Assembly (NCBI GenBank): GCA_041738715.1
Contig: JBGSPI010000087.1
Location: forward strand, 90,811-154,810
Length of the DNA stretch: 64,000 bases
Direction of reading: 5' to 3'
Source: Chamaesiphon sp041738715
GTDB lineage: Bacteria > Cyanobacteriota > Cyanobacteriia > Cyanobacteriales > Chamaesiphonaceae
Below the pieces are notes generated by a model that saw nothing but the letters and a program-made list of their open reading frames with translations, was not told where the DNA came from and ran no database searches. Positions 18,711 to 27,279 of the stretch are shown here, in pieces. Both the position numbers and the translations under genes were made by a program. Within the stretch, counting starts at the first letter, position 1. Every line of letters begins with the position of its first letter.

Positions 18711-19460
18711 ATGAGTGTGAGAAATGCTGACGATGAGGCAGTTAAAATGGTTCTAAGCACTTCACCAGAAATTATTTATCCAGAAAATGATGGTTTGCCG
18801 GTGTCCGAGAATACCAAGCAATTTCGGTGGATTGTAACCATCAAAGAAAATTTAGAGTTACTCTTTGCCGATAATCCAAATGTATTTGTGGCGGGGGATT
18901 TGCTGTGGTATCCCGTCGAAGGCGATAATAAAATCGCCTACGCCCCTGATGTAATGCTGGTACTTGGTAGACCAAAGGGAGACAGGGGTTCTTACCAACA
19001 ATGGAAAGAAGATGGGATCGCACCCCAAGTGGTGTTTGAAATTATTTCTCCCAGTAATCGACTGGCGGAAATGATGCGGAAGTTGGATTTTTATCAACAA
19101 TATGGGGTGGAAGAGTATTATATTTATGACCCCGATCGGATTGATTTTACCGTTTGGACGCGATCGGCTGTTGGCGTTGGCAAAGCCTCTGCCTTAGCAG
19201 AAGCCTCGCCTTTGGCGAATCGATTAGTGTTAGCGGATAAAACTGAAGAATGGACGAGTCAAAGATTAGGCGTTCGATTTGTGATGGCTCCAGATTTAGT
19301 AATTTATCATCCTAATGGTGAACCTTTTCTCTCTTTAACAGAACTAAATGAACGCCGCCGGAGTGCCGAGCAACGCGCTGATAGTGCCGAGCAACGCGCC
19401 GAGCAATTAGCGGCTAAATTACGAGAACTGGGGATCGATCCTGACGGGATTAGTTGTTAA
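18711..19460 (+). CDS. Uma2-family (DUF820) restriction-endonuclease-like protein with an in-frame repeat insertion
   Basis: This PD-(D/E)XK-fold protein belongs to the Uma2 family, highly expanded in cyanobacteria and of unknown biological role. Catalytic-type residues lie in the blocks YAPDVMLVL (Asp) and PQVVFEIISPSN (Glu), followed by a Lys/Asp-containing stretch and QYGVEEYYIYDPD. About residues 152-172 (an Ala/Ser/Leu-rich stretch after WTRS) are encoded by a palindromic repeat. The C-terminus (about 215-240) repeats RADSAEQRAEQ, a short coiled-coil tail. Length is 249 residues, versus about 190-210 for typical members. Confidence 0.9.
   Translation: MSVRNADDEAVKMVLSTSPEIIYPENDGLPVSENTKQFRWIVTIKENLELLFADNPNVFVAGDLLWYPVEGDNKIAYAPDVMLVLGRPKGDRGSYQQWKEDGIAPQVVFEIISPSNRLAEMMRKLDFYQQYGVEEYYIYDPDRIDFTVWTRSAVGVGKASALAEASPLANRLVLADKTEEWTSQRLGVRFVMAPDLVIYHPNGEPFLSLTELNERRRSAEQRADSAEQRAEQLAAKLRELGIDPDGISC
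19170..19224. repeat. Palindromic repeat inserted in frame within the Uma2 gene
   Basis: The segment contains GCCTCTGC-CTTA-GCAGAAGC as an imperfect stem-loop, flanked by TTGGC and GCCTTTGGCGAA. Its left part (CGTTGGCAAAGCCTCTGCCT) matches, with one difference over these 20 bases, the reverse complement of the core at about 35819-35841 in a spacer repeat. It adds roughly 18-20 codons without breaking the reading frame. Confidence 0.75.
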
Positions 19461-19475
19461 AGTTGATAATTTAAA

Positions 19476-20531
19476 CTATTTCAAATCTGCTAATTTAATC
19501 CGTGGATCGACAAATTTTAGCAATAGATCGGCGAATAAATTACCGACAATTAACATAATTGCTCCGATCATTAAACTACCCATAACTAAATACAGATCTT
19601 TAGCTGTCACCGCTGATAAAATCAATTTACCCAAACCTGGCCAATTAAAAAAGAATTCGGCAATAAAAGCACCACTTAATAAACTAGCAAATTCAAATCC
19701 TAAGAGGGTAACTAATGGATTAATAGCATTTCTGAGTGCGTGAACATAAATCACCCGATTTTCCGATAAACCTTTGGCTCTAGCTGTTTGAATATAGTCT
19801 TGACGAAGAACATCTAACAATTCACCACGAGTAATCCGTTGCAATCCAGCAAACCCAGTAATTGTCAGGGCGATTGTTGGTAAAATCATATGCCAGAGAA
19901 TATCAAATAATTGTCCAATTATTGATAACTCTTCATGATTGATACTAGTTCGCCCACCGACAGGTAATAGTGGCGAGCAGATCTGGGCGACAATCAGCAG
20001 GGATAATGAGGTGACAAAACTAGGAAAACCTTGGGCTGTATAACTCAGTACCCGCAGAAATTTATCGATGAATTTATTTTGATTGACAGCCCCAATAATT
20101 CCTAATGGGATAGCAATCACCCAAGTTAAAATAATTGAAGCGATCGCCAGTTCCAGGGTTGCTCTAATTCGTTGTCCGATCAAAAGGCTAACTGGTTGAA
20201 AGTACAACATACTCAAGCCTAAGTTACCCTGAACTGCCTGCGTCAGCCATTTAAAATACTGGCTCGTTAAACTAGCCAAATCCTTTTTTTCACTCAAACC
20301 AAATTGATCCATTAACTCCTTAATTCGTTCGGGAGTGATTTTTGGATTTTGCTTGAGGGTATCGAGGAAATTACCTGGAGATAGTTGGATGATCGCAAAG
20401 CAGAGGATTGAGGCTAGAAATAAAGTGAAAATTGCCTGAATCGATCGCTTGAGAATGTATAGAAAAGTTTCACTAGTAAAAATATTACCTAACTGAGCGA
20501 CTCGCTCACGATTGGTTAGAGAACGATTCAT
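19476..20531 (-). CDS. ABC transporter permease, peptide/nickel (DppB/OppB) family
   Basis: The 351-residue inner-membrane permease has the family N-terminal signature (AIIQLSPGNF) and an N-terminal helix followed by five more. The EAA cytoplasmic loop reads QTARAKGLSENRVIYVHALRNA region by region, as expected of DppB. C-terminal blocks include FIAEFFFNWPGLGKL. It forms the import channel for peptides or related solutes with a DppC-like partner, an ATPase and a binding protein. None of these is adjacent, which is common in cyanobacteria where such genes are scattered. Confidence 0.9.
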   Translation of the reverse strand: MNRSLTNRERVAQLGNIFTSETFLYILKRSIQAIFTLFLASILCFAIIQLSPGNFLDTLKQNPKITPERIKELMDQFGLSEKKDLASLTSQYFKWLTQAVQGNLGLSMLYFQPVSLLIGQRIRATLELAIASIILTWVIAIPLGIIGAVNQNKFIDKFLRVLSYTAQGFPSFVTSLSLLIVAQICSPLLPVGGRTSINHEELSIIGQLFDILWHMILPTIALTITGFAGLQRITRGELLDVLRQDYIQTARAKGLSENRVIYVHALRNAINPLVTLLGFEFASLLSGAFIAEFFFNWPGLGKLILSAVTAKDLYLVMGSLMIGAIMLIVGNLFADLLLKFVDPRIKLADLK

Positions 20532-20560
20532 CAGATAAATTAAAAATTATGAGTTGTGAG

Positions 20561-20974
20561 TTATGAATTGATTTTCTTGACCCAATTTTGATAAAGTTGG
20601 CGAATTTTATTAACTAGGGGCTGTTCGACTGACTGTGGTGAAGATGGTGATGATTGAATATCGACTAATAGCTGGGCTTCAGCAGTAGCTACGTCTCCAT
20701 CACTATAAATCAAACCACTAATCGCTTCCACCAATCGATCGTCGTCATTAATCGATCGATCTCCTAAATATGTCTGAATCCATGCTTGGCAATCTGCTGC
20801 GGTCACTTTCATCATCCCAGCTAATAATGGATCGATTTCCACATCTTCTTCAAGATGATGAGTTTTGGCAACTTTAACGAGATATTCCCGTTCTTCTGGC
20901 TGGATTTTACCATCGAGCCAAGCTACACCAATGAGGATTTTGATTAATAATTTTGCTTGAGATTGAGTATCCAT
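20561..20974 (-). CDS. TerB-family (tellurite-resistance/DjlA-like) protein
   Basis: This 137-residue helical protein matches the TerB/DjlA metal-binding helical fold. Blocks include LIKILIGVAWLDGKIQPEEREYL and ISGLIYSDGDVATAEAQLL, each carrying an acidic D-G-K/D-x-x-P/A-E-E pattern. There is no signal peptide. The function in cyanobacteria is unknown; the name does not imply tellurite resistance. It lies 29 bp upstream of the ABC permease and may be co-transcribed with it. Confidence 0.8.
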   Translation of the reverse strand: MDTQSQAKLLIKILIGVAWLDGKIQPEEREYLVKVAKTHHLEEDVEIDPLLAGMMKVTAADCQAWIQTYLGDRSINDDDRLVEAISGLIYSDGDVATAEAQLLVDIQSSPSSPQSVEQPLVNKIRQLYQNWVKKINS

Positions 20975-20980
20975 ATAATT

Positions 20981-21012
20981 AGGGGGTAGGGGGTAGGGGG
21001 TAGAGAGTAGAG
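20981..21012. repeat. GGGGGTA heptamer tandem repeat
   Basis: Three perfect copies of the heptamer AGGGGGT are followed by degenerate units (AGAGAGT, AGAGGAT). The array lies between the terB-like gene and the divergent FAD oxidoreductase gene. It is a short tandem repeat of the type known from cyanobacteria. Confidence 0.85.
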
Positions 21013-21125
21013 GATCGGGATTTATATTCGCTCGCTGTTAGGTTTAGTTGTGGTACTGAACCGGAAAAAGACTTTAAACTTGAGATATAGATTTGACTAT
21101 TACAACTTCGGTCTTCCCTAATTCT

Positions 21126-22676
21126 ATGTCGATCGCTGCTAATATTGCTGACCAACTTCCGGCTGGTACTTTTGTCAACCTGCAACGGGCAGATAAAATG
21201 TGGGAAAATTTACGTCAAGGACAGATCGAGCAACGAGAAATAGTCGTTTCGAGCGATGAGTATTTAAAAACCATCGATGTAGATATTGCGATCGCGGGTG
21301 GTACATTGGGTATTATCTTGGCGGCGGCTCTCCAGCAGCGGGGGCTAAAAGTAGCCGTAATCGAGCTTGGCGAACTGAAAGGCCGAGTGCAGGAATGGAA
21401 CATCTCCCGCGCTGAATTGAGGGTGCTAGTGGAGCTAGAATTGCTCTCTGAAGCCGAATTAGCCACCGCGATCGTCACTGAATATAACCCGGCGCGGATC
21501 TCCTTTCCCGATACCCCAGATATCTGGGTGCGGGATGTGTTAAATATTGGCGTAGATCCAGTTTATTTACTCGCCACACTCAAAGCAAAATTCCTCGAAT
21601 ATGGCGGTAAATTACTAGAATTTACACCTTGCGATCGGGTAAAAATTCAGCCCAATGGGGTGACAATTAGTGTGGGTCAACATCAACTCACCAGTAGGTT
21701 ATTTATCGATGCAATGGGACATTTTTCGCCCCTAGCCGCCCAAGCGAGAAATGGAGTCAAGCCGGAGGGAATTTGTCTGGTAGTGGGGAGTTGTGCAACG
21801 GGATTCGAGCAAAATGAGACAGGCGATCTTTTTGCCTCCATCACTCCAATTCAACATCAATGTCAGTATTTTTGGGAAGCATTCCCCGCGCGTGATGGAC
21901 GAACTACTTATCTATTTACATACATGGACGCTCATCCCGACAGATTTAGTGTCGAGTTTTTGTTTGCTGAATATTTGCGATTATTACCGACTTACCAACA
22001 AGTAGAACTAGCCGAACTCAATTTTAAACGTTGTTTATTTGGCTGCTTTCCATCTTACCGGAATAGTCCTCTCAAAACCGATTGGGCGCGAGTATTGCTA
22101 ATAGGTGATAGTAGTGGCAGCCAATCTCCCGTCAGTTTTGGCGGATTTGGCGCAATGATTCGTCATTTATCCCGCTTGACAACTGGGATTGAAATGGCGA
22201 TCCAAGCAGATGCCCTGAGTAATAGTGATTTGCACCTATTACAACCCTATCAGCCGAATATTGCCGTTACCTGGATGTTTCAACGGGCAATGAGTGTGGG
22301 AATAAATCAGCAACTCGATCCCAACCAAATTAATAACTTACTCGCAGCAGTATTTCAGTCAATGCAACACTTAGGCGATGATGTTTTGCGTCCATTTCTC
22401 CAAGATGTAGTGCAGTTTTCCGCCCTCTCGCGCACCCTATTCCAAACATCACTTGCTAGCCCGCTGGCGGTGGTTCCGGTTGTGCCCCAAGTCGGAGTAA
22501 TGACATTATTAGATTGGCTGATAAATTATCTCAATCTCGGCGCATATAGTGGACTCTATCCACTCAGTACATTATTATTACCTTTGGTAGCCAAACTTCC
22601 CCCAGATCGACAGTATTATTATCAGCAACTTTTCCAGGCTTGGCGATATGGATCTGGACAAGATCTCGATTCTTAA
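21126..22676 (+). CDS. FAD-dependent oxidoreductase (lycopene-cyclase-like/halogenase-like superfamily)
   Basis: This is a flavoprotein with an N-terminal Rossmann dinucleotide-binding motif (VDIAIAGGTLGIILAAAL, then an acidic end of beta-2 at VAVIELGEL). A second FAD-contact block is LLIGDSSGSQSPVSFGGFGAM. The arrangement resembles lycopene cyclase/geranylgeranyl-reductase-type flavoproteins, but no substrate can be named. Length from the ATG at 21126 is 516 residues; a TTG 11 codons upstream is less likely. It is monocistronic. Confidence 0.82.
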   Translation: MSIAANIADQLPAGTFVNLQRADKMWENLRQGQIEQREIVVSSDEYLKTIDVDIAIAGGTLGIILAAALQQRGLKVAVIELGELKGRVQEWNISRAELRVLVELELLSEAELATAIVTEYNPARISFPDTPDIWVRDVLNIGVDPVYLLATLKAKFLEYGGKLLEFTPCDRVKIQPNGVTISVGQHQLTSRLFIDAMGHFSPLAAQARNGVKPEGICLVVGSCATGFEQNETGDLFASITPIQHQCQYFWEAFPARDGRTTYLFTYMDAHPDRFSVEFLFAEYLRLLPTYQQVELAELNFKRCLFGCFPSYRNSPLKTDWARVLLIGDSSGSQSPVSFGGFGAMIRHLSRLTTGIEMAIQADALSNSDLHLLQPYQPNIAVTWMFQRAMSVGINQQLDPNQINNLLAAVFQSMQHLGDDVLRPFLQDVVQFSALSRTLFQTSLASPLAVVPVVPQVGVMTLLDWLINYLNLGAYSGLYPLSTLLLPLVAKLPPDRQYYYQQLFQAWRYGSGQDLDS

Positions 22677-22868
22677 AACGACTGTCGGAGGAAAGAATGA
22701 TGTCATAGGGGTAAATTGATTTGTTCATGATTTAATCGATGCCTCTACAGCACTCGATCGAATACCTAGTGATATAAGTATATTTTTATTAAAATCACTC
22801 GAATTCGAGCAACCTTACCAGTAATCTGCTGTGTTGTGGTTTTCAATTCCCAAGGTAGTTCGATCGCA

Positions 22869-24350
22869 ATGGCAGATCTCAATGGTGTAATAATGCAGTA
22901 CTTCCACTGGTATGTGCCTGCGGATGGCAGCCTGTGGCAAGAAGTGAGTGATCGAGCCACATCACTTGCCCAAAGCGGTTTTACTGCTGTGTGGCTGCCG
23001 CCAGCCTATAAGGGCATCAGTGGTGGATTTGATGTCGGGTATGGGGTCTACGATCTATATGATTTGGGGGAATTTAATCAGCACGATAGTATTCGGACAA
23101 AGTACGGGACAAAGGAGCAGTATCTCCAGGCAATTTCAGCACTCCACCAACAGGGGATTCAAGTCTACGCGGATGCTGTACTCAACCATAAAATGGGCGC
23201 AGATTTCCCGGAAACGCCCAAAGCAACACCTTACTCTCAAACTGATCGACTAAATCCCAAAGGTGAATTACAAGAAATTAAAACATATACCCACTTTAAG
23301 TTTCCCAATCGCCAGGGCAAATATTCCGACTTTGAATGGCACTGGTGGCATTTTGATGCAGTAGATTATAACGAATATAACCCTGAAGATCGATCGACAG
23401 TTTATCTATTAGAAGGTAAAAAGTTCGATGATTATGTTGCCCTAGAAAATGGCAATTTTTCTTATCTGATGGGTTGCGATCTTGACTTTCAAAATCCAGA
23501 CGTTCGGGCTGAATTAATTCGTTGGGGTAAATGGTATCTAGATACAACTGGCATTGATGGTTTTCGGCTGGATGCCATCAAACATATTTCTACTTGGTTC
23601 TTCCCTGAATGGCTTGATGCTCTAGAAAAACACGTAGGTAAAGATCTAGTTGTCATCGGTGAATATTGGCGCAATGATGCTGCCAATCTCCGTTGGTATA
23701 TCGAAGCAGTTGGCGGTCGGATGTCGATTTTTGATGTGCCGCTACACTACAATTTTTCTAATGCCAGCAAGCAAGGCAGTAAGTATAATCTAGCGCAGAT
23801 CTTTGATGGCACTCTGACTCAAACCAATCCTGTTTATGCGGTCACTTTCGTTGAGAACCACGATTCTCAACCGCTGCAAGCACTCGAATCAGTGGTGGAA
23901 GATTGGTTTAAACCGATCGCTTACGCACTAATTTTATTGCGCGAAGCTGGCTATCCCTGCGTATTTTATGCTGATTATTATGGGGCTGAATATTGCGATC
24001 GCGGACGCGATGGCAATCAATATCCGATTACGCTGACATCCCATCGATCGATTCTCGATATTCTCCTCCAAGCCAGACAAAAATATGCCTACGGCTTACA
24101 GTATGATTATCTCGACCATCCGAATACGATTGGCTGGACACGATCTGGTGATGGGACTCATCCTCAATCAATGGCGGTAATCGCGAGTAATAGCAGAGAT
24201 GGTTACAAATGGATGAATGTGGGTAAAATTCATACCAAATTTGTCGATCTAACCGGGCATATTTCCGACTCAATTATCACTAATCGAGATGGTTGGGGGC
24301 GATTTACCTGTCGAGGTGGATCTGTATCTGTTTGGGTGAGCGAGGTTTAA
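22869..24350 (+). CDS. Alpha-amylase, GH13 family (cytosolic, liquefying type)
   Basis: This retaining glycoside hydrolase cleaves alpha-1,4-glucan, probably host glycogen since no signal peptide is seen. Catalytic residues (numbered from the ATG at 22869) are the nucleophile Asp235 in DGFRLDAIKH, the acid/base Glu265 in VIGEYW and Asp332 in FVENHDSQP. The first conserved region is YADAVLNHKMGAD. The layout GVIMQYFHWY...DGSLW is typical of the bacterial cytosolic/liquefying subgroup (GH13_5). Length is 493 residues. A GTG 11 codons upstream is an alternative start. Confidence 0.94.
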   Translation: MADLNGVIMQYFHWYVPADGSLWQEVSDRATSLAQSGFTAVWLPPAYKGISGGFDVGYGVYDLYDLGEFNQHDSIRTKYGTKEQYLQAISALHQQGIQVYADAVLNHKMGADFPETPKATPYSQTDRLNPKGELQEIKTYTHFKFPNRQGKYSDFEWHWWHFDAVDYNEYNPEDRSTVYLLEGKKFDDYVALENGNFSYLMGCDLDFQNPDVRAELIRWGKWYLDTTGIDGFRLDAIKHISTWFFPEWLDALEKHVGKDLVVIGEYWRNDAANLRWYIEAVGGRMSIFDVPLHYNFSNASKQGSKYNLAQIFDGTLTQTNPVYAVTFVENHDSQPLQALESVVEDWFKPIAYALILLREAGYPCVFYADYYGAEYCDRGRDGNQYPITLTSHRSILDILLQARQKYAYGLQYDYLDHPNTIGWTRSGDGTHPQSMAVIASNSRDGYKWMNVGKIHTKFVDLTGHISDSIITNRDGWGRFTCRGGSVSVWVSEV

Positions 24351-24362
24351 GGATTTAGACAC

Positions 24363-24401
24363 GGGAGTTGAGATTTGGGGAACTATCAATTCCCAACTCC
24401 C
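24363..24401. terminator. Possible bidirectional hairpin between the amylase and DUF2996 genes
   Basis: GGGAGTTG and CAACTCCC pair perfectly, with an inner GGGGAA/TTCCC extension around an A/T-rich loop. It lies between two convergent stops. There is no clean T-tract on either side, so terminator function is uncertain. Confidence 0.35.
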
Positions 24402-24414
24402 TAATTTCGATCTT

Positions 24415-24939
24415 TTAATTTCTCGTCAGCCATTTTTGACCGTTGAGTCGAAGAACTACACCAGAAACTAGGAGATCGAGGGTAATTTTACGTTCATCGA
24501 TCAGAAAAGGCTCGATCGAACTAGGTTTAGTCACCCGTTCCATACAAGAAATCGCCCGTTGACCTTGAATATTATCATCGAAGAAATAGACGTTAAACTG
24601 GCGTTTACCACCGTTCCAGTGACCGACGACTTGACTGCAAGGGGCGGCTGTTTCAAAGCCTGTGACGGCTATTTTTGATTGCTCTAGAGCAAGATTCAGA
24701 TCGCTAATTCCCTGTGCTGCCAGAGCTTGCTGGAGGGCGGGGAGATAATCTTGATTGATAAACTCCGTAAAGGGTTTATCTTCAACCGCAGGTGGTTTTT
24801 CTTTTTTTGGGGGGACTTTTTTTTCAGCTGGTGCAGCAGTGTCAGTAGGGGTTGCTGATGCTTCAGTTGCGGCTGGTTTAGCTTTTTTGGCTCCAGCTTT
24901 GGCTGCGGGGGCTACTGGATCTTGAGATTCTTCTACCAT
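24415..24939 (-). CDS. DUF2996 family protein
   Basis: The 174-residue product (from the ATG at 24939) starts with an Ala/Lys/Pro-rich, disordered region to about residue 65. It ends in a folded domain of about 105 residues containing FTEFINQDYLPALQQALAAQ, VVGHWNGGKRQFNVYFF and ERKITLDLLVSGVVLRLN. I recognise this as DUF2996, found in cyanobacteria and plastids, with no known function. An upstream TTG-type start at 25032 would add 31 hydrophobic residues and is judged less likely. Confidence 0.82.
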   Translation of the reverse strand: MVEESQDPVAPAAKAGAKKAKPAATEASATPTDTAAPAEKKVPPKKEKPPAVEDKPFTEFINQDYLPALQQALAAQGISDLNLALEQSKIAVTGFETAAPCSQVVGHWNGGKRQFNVYFFDDNIQGQRAISCMERVTKPSSIEPFLIDERKITLDLLVSGVVLRLNGQKWLTRN

Positions 24940-25102
24940 ATCGCTTGTGCTGCCTTGCAGTGAACAGTAAACTTCAATTTTGCTTAGGGTTAAGGTAGCT
25001 GTGGTGAAAACCACCAGCGACTTTTTGGACATCTGCTGATATCAATCTTATTTTACCGCGATCGCCACCAGCAAACACAAATGATCGGTCGGTGGCAATT
25101 TT

Positions 25103-25612
25103 TCATCTCCATAAGTTACTGAGTAAACTCAATACCAGTACGGTGATAGCACCCACGGCGATCGCAAACACTAACAGTCCAACAATCAATAACCCAATGA
25201 ATAATTTATCAGCTTTTGCACTAGTTTGAGGTGCCTTGACATGACTTTCGACAATCTGCATATTCCGCAAATTAGCTTTGGAAACCACATCAAACACATC
25301 TCCCACAACTGGTACAGAACCAACTACTGTATCAATTAGCAGATTCATTACCATCCGCACCAATGCTTCGCGGGGTAAACCTATCAACGCGGCTTCGATG
25401 ATGATATAGCCAGAGAGTGCGGCACTAATCGTATCCCCACCACCAGGAATTAAACCGATCACCGGATCTAGCCCGATTCTTTGGTTTGTGCCGGGAATCA
25501 GGATGGCACTATCTAGTAATCGACTTAATTGGCGCAGTCTTTTCAATCGTGGCGAGTGGGAGAGATCGGCTTCATTCACCAAAGCATTGTTTTCCTGTCT
25601 AGATTCTGTCAT
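25103..25612 (-). CDS. DUF4112 family membrane protein
   Basis: The 169-residue protein has the DUF4112 core from about residue 25 to 115. It contains SRLLDSAILIPGTNQRIGLD, PVIGLIPGGGDTISAALSGY and VVGSVPVVGDVFDVVSKAN, the two Gly/Pro-rich hairpins typical of the family. A C-terminal hydrophobic helix (about 140-165) probably anchors it in the membrane. Function is unknown. It lies between DUF2996 and an ABC ATPase on the same strand, with gaps of 163 bp downstream and 144 bp upstream. Confidence 0.85.
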   Translation of the reverse strand: MTESRQENNALVNEADLSHSPRLKRLRQLSRLLDSAILIPGTNQRIGLDPVIGLIPGGGDTISAALSGYIIIEAALIGLPREALVRMVMNLLIDTVVGSVPVVGDVFDVVSKANLRNMQIVESHVKAPQTSAKADKLFIGLLIVGLLVFAIAVGAITVLVLSLLSNLWR

Positions 25613-25756
25613 GGGTTTAGTTCTTCGATCGATTAAAATTGGATGTCATGATTTGATGTTTAGTTAGATGGAACAGAGATCGAATCGCCGTCTTACTTGA
25701 ATTTGGACTAATTAATCGGGATAGAAAGAACACTATTTAAACTGAAAATTGAGAGT

Positions 25757-26743
25757 TCAAGTACTCGATCGAATCCCCCGCAATTCCATTTGTTCCATAA
25801 AGAATTCTTCTAATGAAGCTCGTCCCTGTTTGAGTGAGATTAACTCAGCATTTAATAATCGTAATGTCGCCATAAATTCCTGTGGTTCGCCCTGAATTTG
25901 ACCATACCAAAGATCGTCACGATAGGTGACATTTTTCAACCAGCGACTGAGCACGTCCATATTTCCGCCGCGACCAGAAACATAGTAATATCGATCGCGG
26001 TTAGTCAACAATTCTTCTAAAGTTCCGCAGCAAATCAATTCACCTTTGGCGAGGATACCAACCCGGCTACAAATTTGTTCTACTTCAGTCAAAATATGAC
26101 TATTAAAGAAGACAGTTTTGCCAGCATCACCTAATGAAATAATAATATCACGCATCTGTTTGCGCCCCAAGGGATCTAGCCCAGACATCGGTTCATCCAG
26201 AAAGATCAGTTCAGGATCGTTGATTAGGGCAGTCGCCATCCCGACCCGTTGCACCATCCCTTTGGAGTACTGACGCAGTTGTTTTTTTTGCGCTGAAGAT
26301 CGAGCTAAACCGACTAGATCTAGTAATTCGGGAATGCGTTGCTTTTGGATCGATCTGGGAATTTCAAATAAGCCAGCCGTGTATTCTAATAATTCCCAAC
26401 CGGTGAGAAAATCATAAAAATAAGGATTTTCTGGTAAATAACCGATTCTTTGTTTAACCGATCGATTTCCCAAGGGTTTGCCAAGTAATCTACCTTTACC
26501 ACTAGTTGGGCGCACGATGCCGACTAATGCCTTAAGCAAGGTCGTTTTTCCCGCACCATTTAAACCGAGTAAACCAAATGTTTCGCCTTGATAAACCTGG
26601 AGTGTGCAATCTTTAAGTGATTCGACTTTTTGATTGAGCCAAAATCCAGTTCGATATACTTTACCTAATTGATATGTTTCGATCGCCGGTTCGATCTCAT
26701 CGGTTATTTGGGTCTGGATTGGGATGTCAGTTAGTATAGTCAT
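25757..26743 (-). CDS. ABC transporter ATP-binding protein, ABC-2 export type
   Basis: This ATPase has Walker A (GLNGAGKTT), Q-loop (GYLPENPYFYDFLTG), signature (LRQYSKGMVQRVGMA), Walker B (PELIFLDEPMSGLDP) and the switch His (FNSHIL). The C-terminal 90 residues form the extension usual in ABC-2 type exporters (CcmA/NatA-like). Its permease partner is not adjacent. The ATG at 26743 is preferred to the TTG at 26755. Confidence 0.93.
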   Translation of the reverse strand: MTILTDIPIQTQITDEIEPAIETYQLGKVYRTGFWLNQKVESLKDCTLQVYQGETFGLLGLNGAGKTTLLKALVGIVRPTSGKGRLLGKPLGNRSVKQRIGYLPENPYFYDFLTGWELLEYTAGLFEIPRSIQKQRIPELLDLVGLARSSAQKKQLRQYSKGMVQRVGMATALINDPELIFLDEPMSGLDPLGRKQMRDIIISLGDAGKTVFFNSHILTEVEQICSRVGILAKGELICCGTLEELLTNRDRYYYVSGRGGNMDVLSRWLKNVTYRDDLWYGQIQGEPQEFMATLRLLNAELISLKQGRASLEEFFMEQMELRGIRSST

Positions 26744-26804
26744 AATTCTAGACAAATCGGGGATGAGTGGATGGATGGATCAGATCAGGTGAATTATCAA
26801 TTCC

Positions 26805-27239
26805 CTAACTCCACCATTCGATAAAATCAAGCATGATCTGTTGATGAATTGGACCAATGGGACGTTCTGCCTGGGCGATGGGAGAATAGGCATAACCAGC
26901 TTCGATTTGGGTGGGAGTAAGTAAGCCCAAATCCCAACCTTCCTGCAAAACTAATTGATCGATATCAACAGTCAGTGGTGAATAGAAAACATGCCTGATC
27001 ACGCGATCGTCACTATAGCAACCAAACGCTTTTGGATCGAGCATATCATAGTTAATTTCCTCCTTGATTTCCCGTTGTACGGCAATCTCTGGTGTCTCAC
27101 CTGGTTCCATGTGTCCGCCAAAAAAGCCCCACAAACCGGGATAGAGGATCGTAGGAATATTATCCCGCAATTGCATCAAAAACTTACCATCACGCGGGAG
27201 GATTGCCAGCGCAACTTCAATAGGTTGATTGTGATTCAT
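26805..27239 (-). CDS. NUDIX hydrolase
   Basis: The 144-residue protein carries the Nudix box (GHMEPGETPEIAVQREIKEE), which binds the divalent metals that cut nucleoside-diphosphate-linked substrates. The WGFFGGH block ahead of it resembles MutT/8-oxo-dGTPase-like enzymes. The substrate is not predictable. It lies 40 bp downstream of the CHASE2 kinase gene on the same strand. Confidence 0.9.
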   Translation of the reverse strand: MNHNQPIEVALAILPRDGKFLMQLRDNIPTILYPGLWGFFGGHMEPGETPEIAVQREIKEEINYDMLDPKAFGCYSDDRVIRHVFYSPLTVDIDQLVLQEGWDLGLLTPTQIEAGYAYSPIAQAERPIGPIHQQIMLDFIEWWS

Positions 27240-27279
27240 ATCAGGCCTAAATATTTAAAAATATTACTATTTATTCTCG

